64,000 nt of DNA from Flavobacterium chungbukense (GCF_020805785.1 NZ_JAJGZV010000003.1:124001-188000), one strand, 5' to 3'. Positions 8,910-18,032 are shown, numbered from the stretch's first letter. The notes: generated by a model from the sequence alone, not told the origin. A program made the numbers and translations.

Positions 8910-9227
8910 TTACAATAAAGCGTCTAAGCTATCTGCGTAGGCTTGTTTCGGAGCTACTCCTACTTGTTTTCCTACTACTTCACCATTTTGAAACACCAAA
9001 ACGGTTGGTATGTTACGCACACCGTATTTTGCAGCAAATTCTTGGTTAGCATCTACATCTACTTTACCAACAACTACTTTACCAGCGTACTCTTCGCTCA
9101 ATTGGTCAATGATTGGACCAACCATTCTACAAGGACCACACCATGCTGCCCAAAAATCTACCATTACTGGTTTATCTGATTTCAAAACTACTTCATCAAA
9201 AGTAGCATCTGTTATTGCTAATGCCAT
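8910..9227 (-). CDS. trxA: Thioredoxin
   Basis: The 105-residue protein is the normal length for thioredoxin and carries the active site WCGPC with Cys30 and Cys33, the buried Asp in MVDFWA and the cis-proline loop IPTVLVF. It reduces protein disulfides in the cytoplasm and is itself reduced by thioredoxin reductase, which is not in this window. No signal peptide is present. The gene is single, with its own candidate promoter upstream and terminator downstream. Confidence 0.97.
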   Translation of the reverse strand: MALAITDATFDEVVLKSDKPVMVDFWAAWCGPCRMVGPIIDQLSEEYAGKVVVGKVDVDANQEFAAKYGVRNIPTVLVFQNGEVVGKQVGVAPKQAYADSLDALL

Positions 9228-9279
9228 AATATATTAAGATTAAAATTATGTTTGAATGTTTAACTTTCAAACTACAGTA

Positions 9280-9306
9280 CAAATTTAAAAATTTAAAACA
9301 AATCAA
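9280..9306 (-). promoter_or_regulatory. Candidate trxA promoter
   Basis: On the minus strand TTG is followed after 16 bp by TAAATTTG, which fits the flavobacterial consensus TTG-N17-23-TAnnTTTG except for slightly short spacing. It lies 53 bp before the trxA start codon. Confidence 0.45.
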
Positions 9307-9471
9307 ACACGATTACTAAATTAGTTTTCATTATAAATGTATTGTCATTAATTATCAACTGTATAGAGTGCTTTTAATAACTCAATTTACAACATATTCA
9401 ATTGAAAACCAAACCAATAAAATGTTAATATTTTTTGTAGTATCTTTAATACTCCAAAGATTTAATTTAAA

Positions 9472-11946
9472 ATGCAGCAAACTTTACTTCAAATAAAGAA
9501 CTTTCTTAAATCTGATCCTTCTAAAAAATACGCCAAACGTTTTGGATTTTTTATTCTAGGATTAGTAGCCTTACTGCTGCTTGCCTGCGGTGCATTGTCT
9601 GTATATTTCAATCAGAATAAAGCCGAAATTATTGCAAAAGTCAATCATAAAATCAATGAAAATATAAATGGAAAATTTCATGTAACCGATTTCCATTATA
9701 AGTTTTTAACTGGTTTTCCAAACTTCACTTTGGCCTTAAATGATGTAGAAATAAAAGACAATCAATGGCCAAGTCACAAGCATACTTTGTTGAAAGCCAA
9801 AGAAATTGAGGCGCGTTTAAATATTTGGAGTTTACTGCAAAAGGAAATCAATATTCATAAAATCTTAATCAATGATGCTCAGATTTACATTTACAAAGCA
9901 GAGAACGGTTACTCGAATGTAAATATCTTTAAACCCAAAAAAAAGAAACCTAAAACCAGCACAGAAAAACCAGAAACGACCATCGACGAAGTAAACCTCA
10001 ACAATGTTCACGTAATTATTGACAATCATTTGGGACATAAATTGTTTGATTTTGATGTTGCTTCTTTAGATTCAAAAGTCGATTATGACGATGAGAATTG
10101 GCAGACGAATCTGTATTTGAAAACCAAAATAAACAGTTTGGCATTTAATACCGTTCATGGAAGTTTTGCGAAAGAAAAAGTACTCGAAGGCAATTTTGAT
10201 ATTTCGTATTCCGAAGCTTCTCAAAAGATTGACATTAAAACCCAGAAACTTAAAATTGGTTCTGATGCTTTTGATATTACCGCTTTTTTTAATATCGGAA
10301 AAACCAATTCTCTTTTCGGAATCAATATCGGAACGGATATTTTATGGCGAAATGCCTCTAATTTATTATCTGGAAATATCAGTTCGAAATTGAATCAATT
10401 TGATTTGAAAAAACCGATTAAGGTAAATTGTGATATTAAAGGTGATTTGAATGCAGAAGGCGATCCGAAAATTGTGGTGCAAGCCGATATTCGAAATAAT
10501 GAACTTACAATTCCTGATGGTTTGTTTACCAATTGCAGTTTCAAAGGTATTTTTACGAATAATTTTAAACCCGAAAAAGGTTTTAATGATCCGAACTCGG
10601 CAATCGTTTTGACACATTTTAAAGCCGAATACGAAACCATTCCGCTCACGATTTCACAAGCCGTTATTGATAATCTCGAAAAACCAATTGCCACCGGAAT
10701 TGTAAATGCAGATTTTGATGTTTCAAAATTAAACGGAATGACAAATGAAAAAATACTGCATTTTGAAAGCGGACATGCCAAAGCTAATTTAAGATTTCAG
10801 TTTGATATTGTCGATTTGTATATCAACAAACCACGTTTTACTGGCGAAGTAGATATTTCTGATGCTACATTTGATTATGTTCCGAAGAATCTTCATGCCG
10901 AAAAAACCGCTGTACAATTATCATTTACAGAACAAGCACTTTACATCAAAAAAATTGCTTACAAACACAAAAAGAACATCATCCGCATTGACGGAAAAAT
11001 AGATAATTTCTTAAATTTGTATTACGATGCACCCGAAAAAATGGTGGTAAATTGGAATATTTATTGCCCGTATATTGACGTAAAACAATTTTTAGGTGTT
11101 TTAAAGAATTCGCCAGCTCAAAAAGCGGCTCAGAAAAAAACAGTTAAAAAGAATAATGTCAATTTTACAAATCAGCTGAAATCGGTAATTGAGAAATGTA
11201 CCGCTGTAATCAATCTCAAAGCCGATAAAATTACTTACGGTTCGCTTACGGCAACCAATACCAAAGCAACTTTGCAAATGCTGAATTCGAAATTACTGCT
11301 CAAAAACGGAACGCTGCAAACTTCTGGCGGAAGCATTGCGTTTAACGGTGCTATTTTACCAAGCGGAAACCAATATATTTTTAGTTCGACGGCGCAGGTA
11401 AACCGAGTAGATATTGCGAGTTTTTTAAGATCTTTCAACAATTTCGGAATCCGATCTTTCAGTCCAAAAAACATCAAAGGACGATTGAGCAGCAACGCCA
11501 ATGTTACCGGTTTAATGAGCAGTAATGGCGATTTGATTGTCAATTCGATGCGAGGAAAACTAGATTTTAATGTCAACCAAGGCGCTTTACTCGACTTTGA
11601 ACCGATTATGAAAGTCGGCAAATTTGCTTTTCCGTTTCGCGATGTAGAGAATATTACTTTCAGCGATTTATCAGGTTCGCTCAATCTTCGCGGCGAACAA
11701 ATAGACATTAATAAATTAACCATTAGTTCCAGCGTATTAAACTTCGACATAGACGGAATTTACTCTTTCGGTCGAGGCACAAATCTCGCGCTTACTGTTC
11801 CGCTTCGAAATTCTAAAAACGACGCCAATCTGGCGACTAAAGAAGAACGTAAAGCTGTTAGAGAGCGTGGCATTGTGCTGCATTTAATTGCTTATGATAA
11901 TGAGGGGAAGATTAAGGTTAAGTGGGGGAAGAGGGATAAGGAGTAG
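9472..11946 (+). CDS. AsmA-like inner-membrane protein
   Basis: The 824-residue protein has a basic N terminus, one membrane helix at about residues 25-46, then a long periplasmic part rich in short beta strands. The N-terminal region (VNHKINENINGKF, LTGFPNFTLALNDVEIKD, LKAKEIEARLNIWSLL) and the C-terminal region (LSGSLNLRGEQIDINKLTISSSVLNFDIDGIYSF) match the AsmA family in layout. AsmA/TamB/YhdP proteins form grooves thought to carry phospholipids toward the outer membrane. A Lys-rich insert (PKKKKPK) follows the first domain. The gene is divergent from trxA and has no clear operon partner. Confidence 0.8.
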   Translation: MQQTLLQIKNFLKSDPSKKYAKRFGFFILGLVALLLLACGALSVYFNQNKAEIIAKVNHKINENINGKFHVTDFHYKFLTGFPNFTLALNDVEIKDNQWPSHKHTLLKAKEIEARLNIWSLLQKEINIHKILINDAQIYIYKAENGYSNVNIFKPKKKKPKTSTEKPETTIDEVNLNNVHVIIDNHLGHKLFDFDVASLDSKVDYDDENWQTNLYLKTKINSLAFNTVHGSFAKEKVLEGNFDISYSEASQKIDIKTQKLKIGSDAFDITAFFNIGKTNSLFGINIGTDILWRNASNLLSGNISSKLNQFDLKKPIKVNCDIKGDLNAEGDPKIVVQADIRNNELTIPDGLFTNCSFKGIFTNNFKPEKGFNDPNSAIVLTHFKAEYETIPLTISQAVIDNLEKPIATGIVNADFDVSKLNGMTNEKILHFESGHAKANLRFQFDIVDLYINKPRFTGEVDISDATFDYVPKNLHAEKTAVQLSFTEQALYIKKIAYKHKKNIIRIDGKIDNFLNLYYDAPEKMVVNWNIYCPYIDVKQFLGVLKNSPAQKAAQKKTVKKNNVNFTNQLKSVIEKCTAVINLKADKITYGSLTATNTKATLQMLNSKLLLKNGTLQTSGGSIAFNGAILPSGNQYIFSSTAQVNRVDIASFLRSFNNFGIRSFSPKNIKGRLSSNANVTGLMSSNGDLIVNSMRGKLDFNVNQGALLDFEPIMKVGKFAFPFRDVENITFSDLSGSLNLRGEQIDINKLTISSSVLNFDIDGIYSFGRGTNLALTVPLRNSKNDANLATKEERKAVRERGIVLHLIAYDNEGKIKVKWGKRDKE

Positions 11947-11960
11947 TAAAAATTTTTCTT

Positions 11961-12065
11961 TTTTGTCATTCCGAAGAACGAGGAATCACAGACGGGATTC
12001 TACAAAGATTTGCTATTTTGTTTGCAGAGTTTCTAGTGTGATTCCTCGTTCCTCGGAATGACAAA
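11961..12065. repeat. Inverted-repeat element, GTCATTCCGA family
   Basis: Arms at 11961-11990 and 12037-12065 are complementary over 29 bp with one mismatch (core GTCATTCCGAAGAACGAGG). A GGGATTCTACAAAGATT segment sits inside and recurs in a related element at 42568-42584 with one difference. The element fills the gap between the AsmA-like gene and the HNH gene. It resembles the small palindromic elements common between Bacteroidota genes. Confidence 0.8.
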
Positions 12066-12117
12066 CTAGACTTAAATATTTATTCTTTACATTTACTGAA
12101 GAACAAATTATCCGAAA

Positions 12118-12914
12118 ATGCCACAACCTCAACCAACACGCAGACTATGGACGCGTGAAGAATTAATCGTTGCTTTCAACTTATACCTCACAATTGAATA
12201 TGGAAAAATTCATGATCAAAATCCTGAGGTAATTCAGTTAGGTAAACTTATAGATAGAACACCTGGTTCAATTTCTATGAGATTAGCAAATTTTGCAAGT
12301 ATTGATCCTTTTCATAAACAAAGAGGAGTAAAAGGATTAGAAAATGGCAGAAAACAAGTGCAACCTATTTGGAATGAATTTATCAATAATAAGGAAGAAC
12401 TACTATTTCGAAGTGAAGAAATTATAGCTGAAAAAGAAAACACTTCTGTTAATGATAAATATAAAGACATTCTTAATGATTTAAAAGATCTTAAGGGAGA
12501 AACTGTAGTTCGAGAAGTAAAAACTAGGGTGAATCAATGTGTTTTTAGAAAAATAGTTTTAGCAAATTATTCAAACAAATGTGCAGTCACAGGAATTGAT
12601 ATTCCAGAATTATTATTTGCTAGTCATATAGTTCCTTGGTCTGCAAATGAAAAATATCGATTAGAACCTGAAAACGGAATTTGTTTTTCTGCACTTTATG
12701 ACAAAGCTTTTGATAAGGGATTAATTGGAATTAATATTGATCATAAAATCATATTTTCAGATTCGTTTAAAAAGAAAAAAACAGCGAATACTTTCAAAAA
12801 TATTTTGCTTCAATTGAAAATCAAGAAATCCTTAAAGCTCAAAAATATTTGCCAAGAAAAGAATTTCTAGAACATCATTTAGATACAATTTTCAACAAAA
12901 ACACAATATTATAA
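12118..12914 (+). pseudogene. HNH endonuclease, frameshifted near the 3' end
   Basis: The first frame runs 12118-12870 and encodes a helical N-terminal region (about 1-110) and an HNH_2-type nuclease domain. The domain has NKCAVTGIDI, FASHIVPW, EPENGICFSALYDKAFD and an exposed C terminus. After a run of seven A at 12775-12781 the frame becomes lysine-rich and unlike the family. The -1 frame continues sensibly to a stop at 12912-12914 (NSEYFQKYF, LPRKEFLEHHLDTIF). A single missing A, or a sequencing error in the run, explains this. Such nucleases are usually single genes related to restriction or phage defence; the target is unknown. Programmed slippage is possible but the heptamer is not canonical. 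Confidence 0.75.
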
Positions 12915-12952
12915 TCTCCCCAAAATATTTTCATAATATTTCCTTAACTCAC

Positions 12953-12983
12953 TTGTCTTTTCCCTTTAAAATAAATAAGTTTG
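12953..12983 (+). promoter_or_regulatory. Promoter of the hibernation factor gene
   Basis: TTG at 12953-12955, a 20-bp spacer and TAAGTTTG at 12976-12983 match the flavobacterial sigma-A consensus in sequence and spacing. The start codon is 28 bp downstream. Confidence 0.65.
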
Positions 12984-13010
12984 AGAATGAATCATTAAAT
13001 ATTATCCGTT

Positions 13011-13325
13011 ATGAAAGTACAAATCAACACCGACAAAAACATTGAAGGCAGCGCAAGATTAGAAAGTTATTTTTCTGGAGAAATAGAAAAGAGCTTAGAT
13101 CGTTTTGAAGATAAAATTACCCGTGTAGAAGTTCACTTTGGAGATGAAAATGGGGAAAAATTCAGCTTGCATGACAAAAAATGTGTGATTGAAGTCCGTC
13201 CTGTAAAATTACAACCTGTAACCGTTATAGAACACGCCGAAACGCTTGAAAAAGCTTTTAGTGGTGCATTGGCTAAAGTCAAAAAATCGTTGACGACCAC
13301 TTTCGAAAAAATAAAAGCACATTAA
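13011..13325 (+). CDS. HPF/RaiA-family ribosome hibernation factor
   Basis: This 104-residue protein has the beta-alpha-beta-beta-beta-alpha pattern of short HPF/RaiA proteins. It starts with MKVQINTDKNI, has the strand region VEVHFGDENG, the KKCVIEVRP strand and a C-terminal helix ending in basic residues (KVKKSLTTTFEKIKAH). These proteins bind the decoding region of the 30S subunit in stationary phase and hold ribosomes inactive. The protein lacks the C-terminal dimerisation domain of long HPF. It is monocistronic, with a good promoter and terminator. Confidence 0.88.
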   Translation: MKVQINTDKNIEGSARLESYFSGEIEKSLDRFEDKITRVEVHFGDENGEKFSLHDKKCVIEVRPVKLQPVTVIEHAETLEKAFSGALAKVKKSLTTTFEKIKAH

Positions 13326-13332
13326 TTTTTTT

Positions 13333-13465
13333 ACCATATAAGAGATATAAGTTCATTTTGAATTTACATCTTAAAAAAAGCGAAGCCGTAAAGTAATACT
13401 TTACGGCTTTCTTTATATATGATCAGAAGTGAAAATCTTAAATTCCCTTATATTACTTATATGGT
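13333..13465. repeat. ACCATATAAG element, copy 1
   Basis: Left end ACCATATAAGAGATATAAG and right end (reverse complement ACCATATAAGTAATATAAG) form an imperfect 19-bp terminal inverted repeat. The element encloses the terminator of the hibernation factor gene and ends 16 bp before the stop of the next minus-strand gene. Three more copies are at 18532, 32044 and 39011. Confidence 0.75.
13383..13409 (+). terminator. Terminator of the hibernation factor gene
   Basis: AAGCCGTAAAG pairs with CTTTACGGCTT around the loop TAATA, followed by TCTTTATAT. The 11-bp stem is perfect. It lies 57 bp after the stop codon and inside the ACCATATAAG element. Confidence 0.8.
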
Positions 13466-13480
13466 TTATTTGCCCAAAGT

Positions 13481-14128
13481 TTATGATTTCGGCAATGGCG
13501 CTCCTACCGCAATATCACAACGATGGCCTGGTTTTCCGTGTGGTGGGTTCATACCGTCAGCCACTGTCGCTTCTGTACCCTCTGTACTTAACAAAGCAGG
13601 AACTGCATTTGATGTTGGCGGAGGAGTAACTGTAAAACTCTGAGAAGTTGATCCGCTTTGTGCGTTTGCTGCTGTAGTTTTTGCTACTGGAGAATTTAAA
13701 GGCGCTCCAACGGCAATATCGCAACGATGCCCCGGTTGTCCGTGAGGCGGATTCATTCCTTTTGCTGTTTTAACTGGAGTTGTAGTTGTTGTTACCACTT
13801 GCTGCTGACCTTGATTAACTTGTACCGTCTGTGGCGCGGCGTTTCCTTGTGCTGGTGCTGAGTTTAAAGGTGCTCCAACCGCAATATCGCAACGATGCCC
13901 TGGTTGTCCGTGCGCCGGATTCAAACCTTTACTGTCGCCTAAAACTGTATTTTGATTGGCTGCCGTATTTTGAACCACTGGCGGCGCTGTTTTCATAGTA
14001 TCTTTTGCAAGCCCTAACCTAACTAATTCTGAATTTGCAGTGCTTTCCTGAGGTTCTAATTCTTTTTTACAGGAAACAAATAGTAGTGAAGTTATAGCTA
14101 GTGAACTTAAAAGTATTTTTGCATTCAT
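13481..14128 (-). CDS. Lipoprotein with three HGxPGHRCDIAVGAPL repeats
   Basis: The 215-residue protein has a signal peptide and lipobox with Cys20 (LLFVSC). It carries three near-identical modules at about residues 68-90, 124-146 and 192-215: N-P-(A/P)-H-G-(Q/K)-P-G-H-R-C-D-I-A-V-G-A-P-L. Low-complexity linkers rich in Gln, Thr and Ala separate them, and the last module forms the C terminus. Each module has two histidines and one cysteine, which could bind a metal or make disulfides; that is inference. There is no CxxCH haem motif. I know similar motifs in flavobacterial hypothetical proteins but no assigned function. The gene is single and convergent with the hibernation factor. Confidence 0.8.
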   Translation of the reverse strand: MNAKILLSSLAITSLLFVSCKKELEPQESTANSELVRLGLAKDTMKTAPPVVQNTAANQNTVLGDSKGLNPAHGQPGHRCDIAVGAPLNSAPAQGNAAPQTVQVNQGQQQVVTTTTTPVKTAKGMNPPHGQPGHRCDIAVGAPLNSPVAKTTAANAQSGSTSQSFTVTPPPTSNAVPALLSTEGTEATVADGMNPPHGKPGHRCDIAVGAPLPKS

Positions 14129-14238
14129 TGGGGAGGTATTTTAAAATCTCTCAAATATAAATGTTTTTTAGGGATTAAATAACATAAGGAATGTTAATGA
14201 TAATTAAAGACAGGATTTTTAAATTCTATATTTCTTTA

Positions 14239-14323
14239 TTTCACGCAGATTTGCAGATTTAGGCAAATCTTAGCAGATATTTTTTTAATTAAAATCTGCT
14301 CAAATCTGCAAATCTGCGTGAAA
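14239..14323. repeat. Inverted-repeat element, TTTCACGCAGATT family
   Basis: Arms at 14239-14260 and 14302-14323 are perfectly complementary over 22 bp (TTTCACGCAGATTTGC is the outer part). It lies between divergent genes. A second copy is at 18079-18159. Confidence 0.85.
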
Positions 14324-14372
14324 CCTTAAAATCTCAAAAAATTTATACCTTTAAACTCAAATACTATATCTC

Positions 14373-14861
14373 ATGAAAAAAACAATTTTACTTCTTTTAC
14401 TCGTTGCTTCTTTTGCAAATGCACAAACCGACAAAAACAAAATCAATCAGACTTTAGATGCTTGGCACAAAGCGGCTGCCGATGTAAAATTTGACGCGTA
14501 TTTTAATGCATTAAATACTGATGCGATTTACATCGGAACAGATGCAACAGAAAATTGGACCAAAAAAGAGTTTCAAGTTTGGGCAAAACCTTATTTTGAT
14601 AAAAAAACGACATGGAACTTTAAAGCTTTAGAGCGTCACATCTTTTTTGATAGATCAGGAAAAATAGCTTGGTTTGATGAATTATTGGATACTCAAATGA
14701 AAATTTGCCGCGGTTCTGGAGTTTTGGTAAAAGTGGGCAACGAATGGAAAATTCAGCATTACGTTTTGTCAATGACCATTCCGAACGATGAAGTAGATGC
14801 AATTACTAAAATAAAAGCACCAATTGAGGACGCTCTCATTGCGAAGCTTCAAAAAAAATAA
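14373..14861 (+). CDS. Secreted SnoaL/NTF2-like protein
   Basis: This 162-residue protein has a signal peptide (MKKTILLLLLVASFANAQ) and a single NTF2-like domain (INQTLDAWHKAAADVKFDAYFNAL, AIYIGTDATENWTKKEF, VLVKVGNEWKIQHYVLSMTIP). The pattern fits the SnoaL_3 subgroup found in many Bacteroidota. The length is normal and no catalytic residues can be named. It is probably periplasmic. The gene has no operon partner. Confidence 0.78.
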   Translation: MKKTILLLLLVASFANAQTDKNKINQTLDAWHKAAADVKFDAYFNALNTDAIYIGTDATENWTKKEFQVWAKPYFDKKTTWNFKALERHIFFDRSGKIAWFDELLDTQMKICRGSGVLVKVGNEWKIQHYVLSMTIPNDEVDAITKIKAPIEDALIAKLQKK

Positions 14862-14898
14862 ACATTTTTCTATTATATTCTTATAATCCTAACTTTTA

Positions 14899-14955
14899 GA
14901 GCCGTTTACAGACTTAGATATCAATTTTATTATAACATATTTAGCAAAAACGGCT
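14899..14955. repeat. Short inverted repeat after the NTF2-like gene
   Basis: AGCCGTTT (about 14900-14907) is complementary to AAACGGCT (about 14948-14955), with 40 AT-rich bases between. The remaining 160 bp up to the ammonium transporter show no gene. It could act as a weak terminator or be a repeat remnant. Confidence 0.45.
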
Positions 14956-15121
14956 TCTTTTAGAATATGAAAAATAAAATACTCTCAAAAAAACAGGACT
15001 AATTTTAAAAAATCAACCAAAATAAAAACACAACCTCTAATTTAACAGCCTTCAAAACAAGAATCTTTATTTTTTTTTAACTTTGACCCCAAAAAAAATA
15101 GGGTTAAACAAGTATTTTAAA

Positions 15122-16504
15122 ATGAAAATAGAAAAACGCTGGATTATTTCCTTTATTATGATCAGTGTCGTCTGCACAATCGGTGCATTTTGGCCAACAG
15201 TAACAGAAAATAGTTATGTTTTATCAGAATTTGGAACTACAGATCATATTGTTCCTGCCGATGTTGCTTGGATGCTTACTTCAAGTTGTCTGGTTTTAAT
15301 CATGACACCGGGATTATCTTTCTTTTATGGTGGAATGGTAGGCAAAAAGAATGTAATTTCTACTATGCTTCAAAGTTTTATTTGCTTGGGTGTAGTAACA
15401 CTTTTATGGGTTACAGTTGCTTTTAGTTTGGCTTTTGGTGATCCGGTTGGTTTTGGTTCTGGAGAGCATTTTTATAGCTTCTTCGGAAATCCAACTACTT
15501 TTGCCTTTATGGATTATGTAGGCGTTCTGCCTCATAAACAATTGGCAAACACGATTCCGTTTATGCTTTTTGCTTTGTTTCAAATGAAATTTGCTATCAT
15601 TTGCCCTGCAATTATTACGGGCTCGTTTGCAGAACGTGTTCGTTTTATCTCTTATTTAGTATTCATAAGTTTATTTACAATATTCATTTATGCTCCTTTG
15701 TGTCATGCCGTTTGGTATCCTACTGGAGTTTTAGGAAGTTACTTTGGAGTAAAAGATTTTGCAGGAGGAACTGTAGTCCACATGAGTTCTGGTTTTGCAG
15801 CATTGGCCGGAGTTATTGTTTTAGGAAAAAGAAAAAACAGTCAGCATATTCCAACCAATATTCCTTTTGTATTATTAGGAACTGGAATGCTTTGGTTTGG
15901 ATGGTTTGGATTTAACGCTGGTTCTGCACTTGCTGCTAACGGAACGGCCGCAATGGCTTTTGCAACAACCACAACTTCATCTGCTGCTGCCATGTTAACT
16001 TGGATTTTCTTTGATAGAATGAACGGCAGAAAAGTGTCTGCACTTGGTGCTTGTATCGGAGCCGTTGTAGGTTTGGTTGCTATTACGCCAGCCGCAGGAT
16101 TTGTTTCGGTGCCAGAAAGTATGTTTTTTGGTTTTGTAACCGCTTTAGTTTCAAATACTGCTGTAAATTGTAAATATTCAAAAAGATTTGATGATACGCT
16201 TGACGTTTTTGCCTGCCACGGCGTTGGTGGAATTATGGGAATGATTCTAACTGCTATTTTTGCTCATGGTGAAAATGCAAGTCTATTACACGGCGGATGG
16301 AGTGTTTTCGGACACCACATGATGGCTTTGGTTTTAGTTTCTGTATTTACTTTCTTCGGAGCATATTTCTTATTCAAAGTAACCAACTTCATTATTCCGT
16401 TAAGAGTTTCTGAAGAATCAGAGCACATCGGATTGGATTTATCTCAACACGATGAATCTCTTGATCCAAAAGCACAACCCATTACTGAACCTCATTACGG
16501 TTAA
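15122..16504 (+). CDS. amt: Ammonium transporter (Amt family)
   Basis: The 460-residue inner-membrane protein has an N-terminal hydrophobic helix and eleven Amt helices. It shows the family motifs PGLSFFYGGMVGKKN, SFAERVRF, FAGGTVVHMSSGFAAL, and the two pore histidine regions LCHAVWYP and ACHGVGGIMG. It conducts ammonium into the cell. The ATG at 15122 is chosen over an in-frame TTG at 15083, because the latter adds 13 residues of no family resemblance before the signal-like helix. No glnK/PII gene lies next to it, which is unusual, since Amt genes are often paired with one. The C-terminal tail is Asp/Glu-rich (LDLSQHDESLD). Confidence 0.93.
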   Translation: MKIEKRWIISFIMISVVCTIGAFWPTVTENSYVLSEFGTTDHIVPADVAWMLTSSCLVLIMTPGLSFFYGGMVGKKNVISTMLQSFICLGVVTLLWVTVAFSLAFGDPVGFGSGEHFYSFFGNPTTFAFMDYVGVLPHKQLANTIPFMLFALFQMKFAIICPAIITGSFAERVRFISYLVFISLFTIFIYAPLCHAVWYPTGVLGSYFGVKDFAGGTVVHMSSGFAALAGVIVLGKRKNSQHIPTNIPFVLLGTGMLWFGWFGFNAGSALAANGTAAMAFATTTTSSAAAMLTWIFFDRMNGRKVSALGACIGAVVGLVAITPAAGFVSVPESMFFGFVTALVSNTAVNCKYSKRFDDTLDVFACHGVGGIMGMILTAIFAHGENASLLHGGWSVFGHHMMALVLVSVFTFFGAYFLFKVTNFIIPLRVSEESEHIGLDLSQHDESLDPKAQPITEPHYG

Positions 16505-16518
16505 AAAATATTTTTTTC

Positions 16519-16600
16519 AGCCACGAATTACACTAATTTTCACTAATTTTTTCTGCCATGCAGTTAAATTGATTCGTGAGAATTCGTTTAATTCGTGGCT
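16519..16600. repeat. Inverted-repeat element, AGCCACGAATT family
   Basis: AGCCACGAATTACACTAATT at the left is complementary to the right arm (reverse complement AGCCACGAATTAAACGAATT) with two mismatches. It separates the transporter and trmB. A longer relative is at 41271-41462. Confidence 0.8.
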
Positions 16601-16674
16601 AAAAAAATTTAAACTTCACTTACGCCTTATCCATTCGTTTATATTCCTTAATTTTGCGGAAAATTTTTGTAAAA

Positions 16675-17352
16675 GTGGGAAGTAAAAATAAACTAAAAAG
16701 ATTCAGAGAAAACGAAACATTTCAAAACGTTTTTCAACCAACAAGAGAAGAAGTTGTAGGCGACTTAATGCCTTTAAAAGGAAAATGGAATTCTGATTTC
16801 TTTAAAAATGATAATCCATTAGTTTTAGAATTAGGATGTGGAAAGGGTGAATATTCTGTTGGATTAGCTGAAAAATACCCAGACAAAAATTTTATTGGAA
16901 TCGACATTAAAGGTGCGCGTTTTTGGCGTGGTGCTAAAACTGCTGTTGAAGACGGTCTTCACAATGTTGCTTTTGTTCGAACTCAAATCGAATTGATCAA
17001 TCACATTTTTGCTGAAAATGAAGTAGACGAAATCTGGATTACTTTCCCAGATCCGCAGATCAAATACAAGAGAACAAAACACAGAATGACCAATTCTGAA
17101 TTCTTGAAATTGTACAAAAAAATCCTGAAAAAAGACGGTGTCGTAAATCTAAAAACCGACAGCGAATTTATGCATGGGTATACTTTAGGTTTACTTCACG
17201 GAGAAGGTCACGAAGTTTTATATGCCAATCATAATGTGTACAAAAATGAAGGAAGTCCAGAAGTGGTGACTTCTATTCAGACATTTTATGAGAAACAATA
17301 TTTAGAAATTAACAAGGCAATTACGTATATTCGTTTTAAAATCAAGGATTAA
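16675..17352 (+). CDS. trmB: tRNA (guanine-N7-)-methyltransferase TrmB
   Basis: The enzyme methylates G46 in the variable loop of tRNA using S-adenosylmethionine. The 225-residue reading begins at a GTG (16675) giving GSKNKLKRFRENETF, the usual start in this phylum; an upstream TTG at 16654 is rejected. The SAM motif LVLELGCGKGEYSVGLA, the GIDIKGAR segment, ITFPDPQIKYKRTKHR and the LKTDSEFMHGYT region identify TrmB. A TAATTTTG at 16649-16656 is a plausible -7 element for it. The LysE-type exporter follows after 41 bp and may be co-transcribed. Confidence 0.95.
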   Translation: MGSKNKLKRFRENETFQNVFQPTREEVVGDLMPLKGKWNSDFFKNDNPLVLELGCGKGEYSVGLAEKYPDKNFIGIDIKGARFWRGAKTAVEDGLHNVAFVRTQIELINHIFAENEVDEIWITFPDPQIKYKRTKHRMTNSEFLKLYKKILKKDGVVNLKTDSEFMHGYTLGLLHGEGHEVLYANHNVYKNEGSPEVVTSIQTFYEKQYLEINKAITYIRFKIKD

Positions 17353-17393
17353 TCTTAATTTTAAAACTTTTATTTAACCGATTTAATTACTGA

Positions 17394-18032
17394 ATGGTAT
17401 ATCTTGCTCCATTACTTTCGGGCTTTATCGCCGCCGCAATTGGGATTATTCCACCAGGATTAATCAACATGACAGCAGCCAAAATAAATCTGAAAGAAGG
17501 AAAAAAGAATGCCTTATGGTTTGTAATCGGTGCCATTTTTGTTATTTTTCTTCAAGTCTATGTTGCGGTCTTATTTGCGCGCGTAATAGACAATCGACCA
17601 GATGTAATAACTTTAATGCGCGAAATTGGTTTTGTAATTTTCTCTATTTTAACGATTTACTTTTTGTTTATTGCTAAAGAGCCTAAAAGTAAAAAGAAAT
17701 CAAAAATTAAAAAAAGCAGTAAGAAGAGCCGTTTCTTTCTCGGAATGCTACTTTCTGGTCTAAACTTTTTTCCGATTCCTTATTATGTAGTCGTAAGTGT
17801 GACTTTAGCTTCGTACAACCTTTTTGTATTTGAAAATACAGTTATTTTTACTTTCGTTTTAGGTTCTGTTTTGGGCTCATTTGCAGTTTTATACAGTTAT
17901 ATCGCTTTCTTTGGAAGAATTGAAAAGAAGACTGATTACATCATGCGAAACATGAATACGATAATCGGAAGCATTACTGGTTTAGTTGCTCTTGTAACGC
18001 TTTTTAATATCTTGAATTATTATTTCGGATAA
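17394..18032 (+). CDS. LysE-type transporter
   Basis: The 212-residue membrane protein has six predicted helices. The first contains the typical LysE/RhtB pattern GFIAAAIGIIPPGLINMTAAKI, with a conserved prolines-glycine turn. A strongly basic cytoplasmic loop (KSKKKSKIKKSSKKS) follows helix three. LysE/RhtB proteins export amino acids or related metabolites. The substrate cannot be told from sequence. The gene starts 41 bp after trmB on the same strand. Confidence 0.8.
   Translation: MVYLAPLLSGFIAAAIGIIPPGLINMTAAKINLKEGKKNALWFVIGAIFVIFLQVYVAVLFARVIDNRPDVITLMREIGFVIFSILTIYFLFIAKEPKSKKKSKIKKSSKKSRFFLGMLLSGLNFFPIPYYVVVSVTLASYNLFVFENTVIFTFVLGSVLGSFAVLYSYIAFFGRIEKKTDYIMRNMNTIIGSITGLVALVTLFNILNYYFG

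Noticed and set aside
11235..11750. 171-codon minus-strand frame
   Set aside because: It is opposite the AsmA-like gene, with no start context or family pattern.
12775..12782. Programmed -1 frameshift site in the HNH gene
   Set aside because: The heptamer is G AAA AAA, so re-pairing in the P site is imperfect, and no stem or pseudoknot was seen downstream.
15083..15121. TTG start of the ammonium transporter
   Set aside because: It adds 13 residues before a good signal-like helix; the ATG at 15122 fits better.
16654..16674. TTG start of trmB
   Set aside because: It overlaps the candidate -7 element, and the GTG at 16675 gives the family N terminus.
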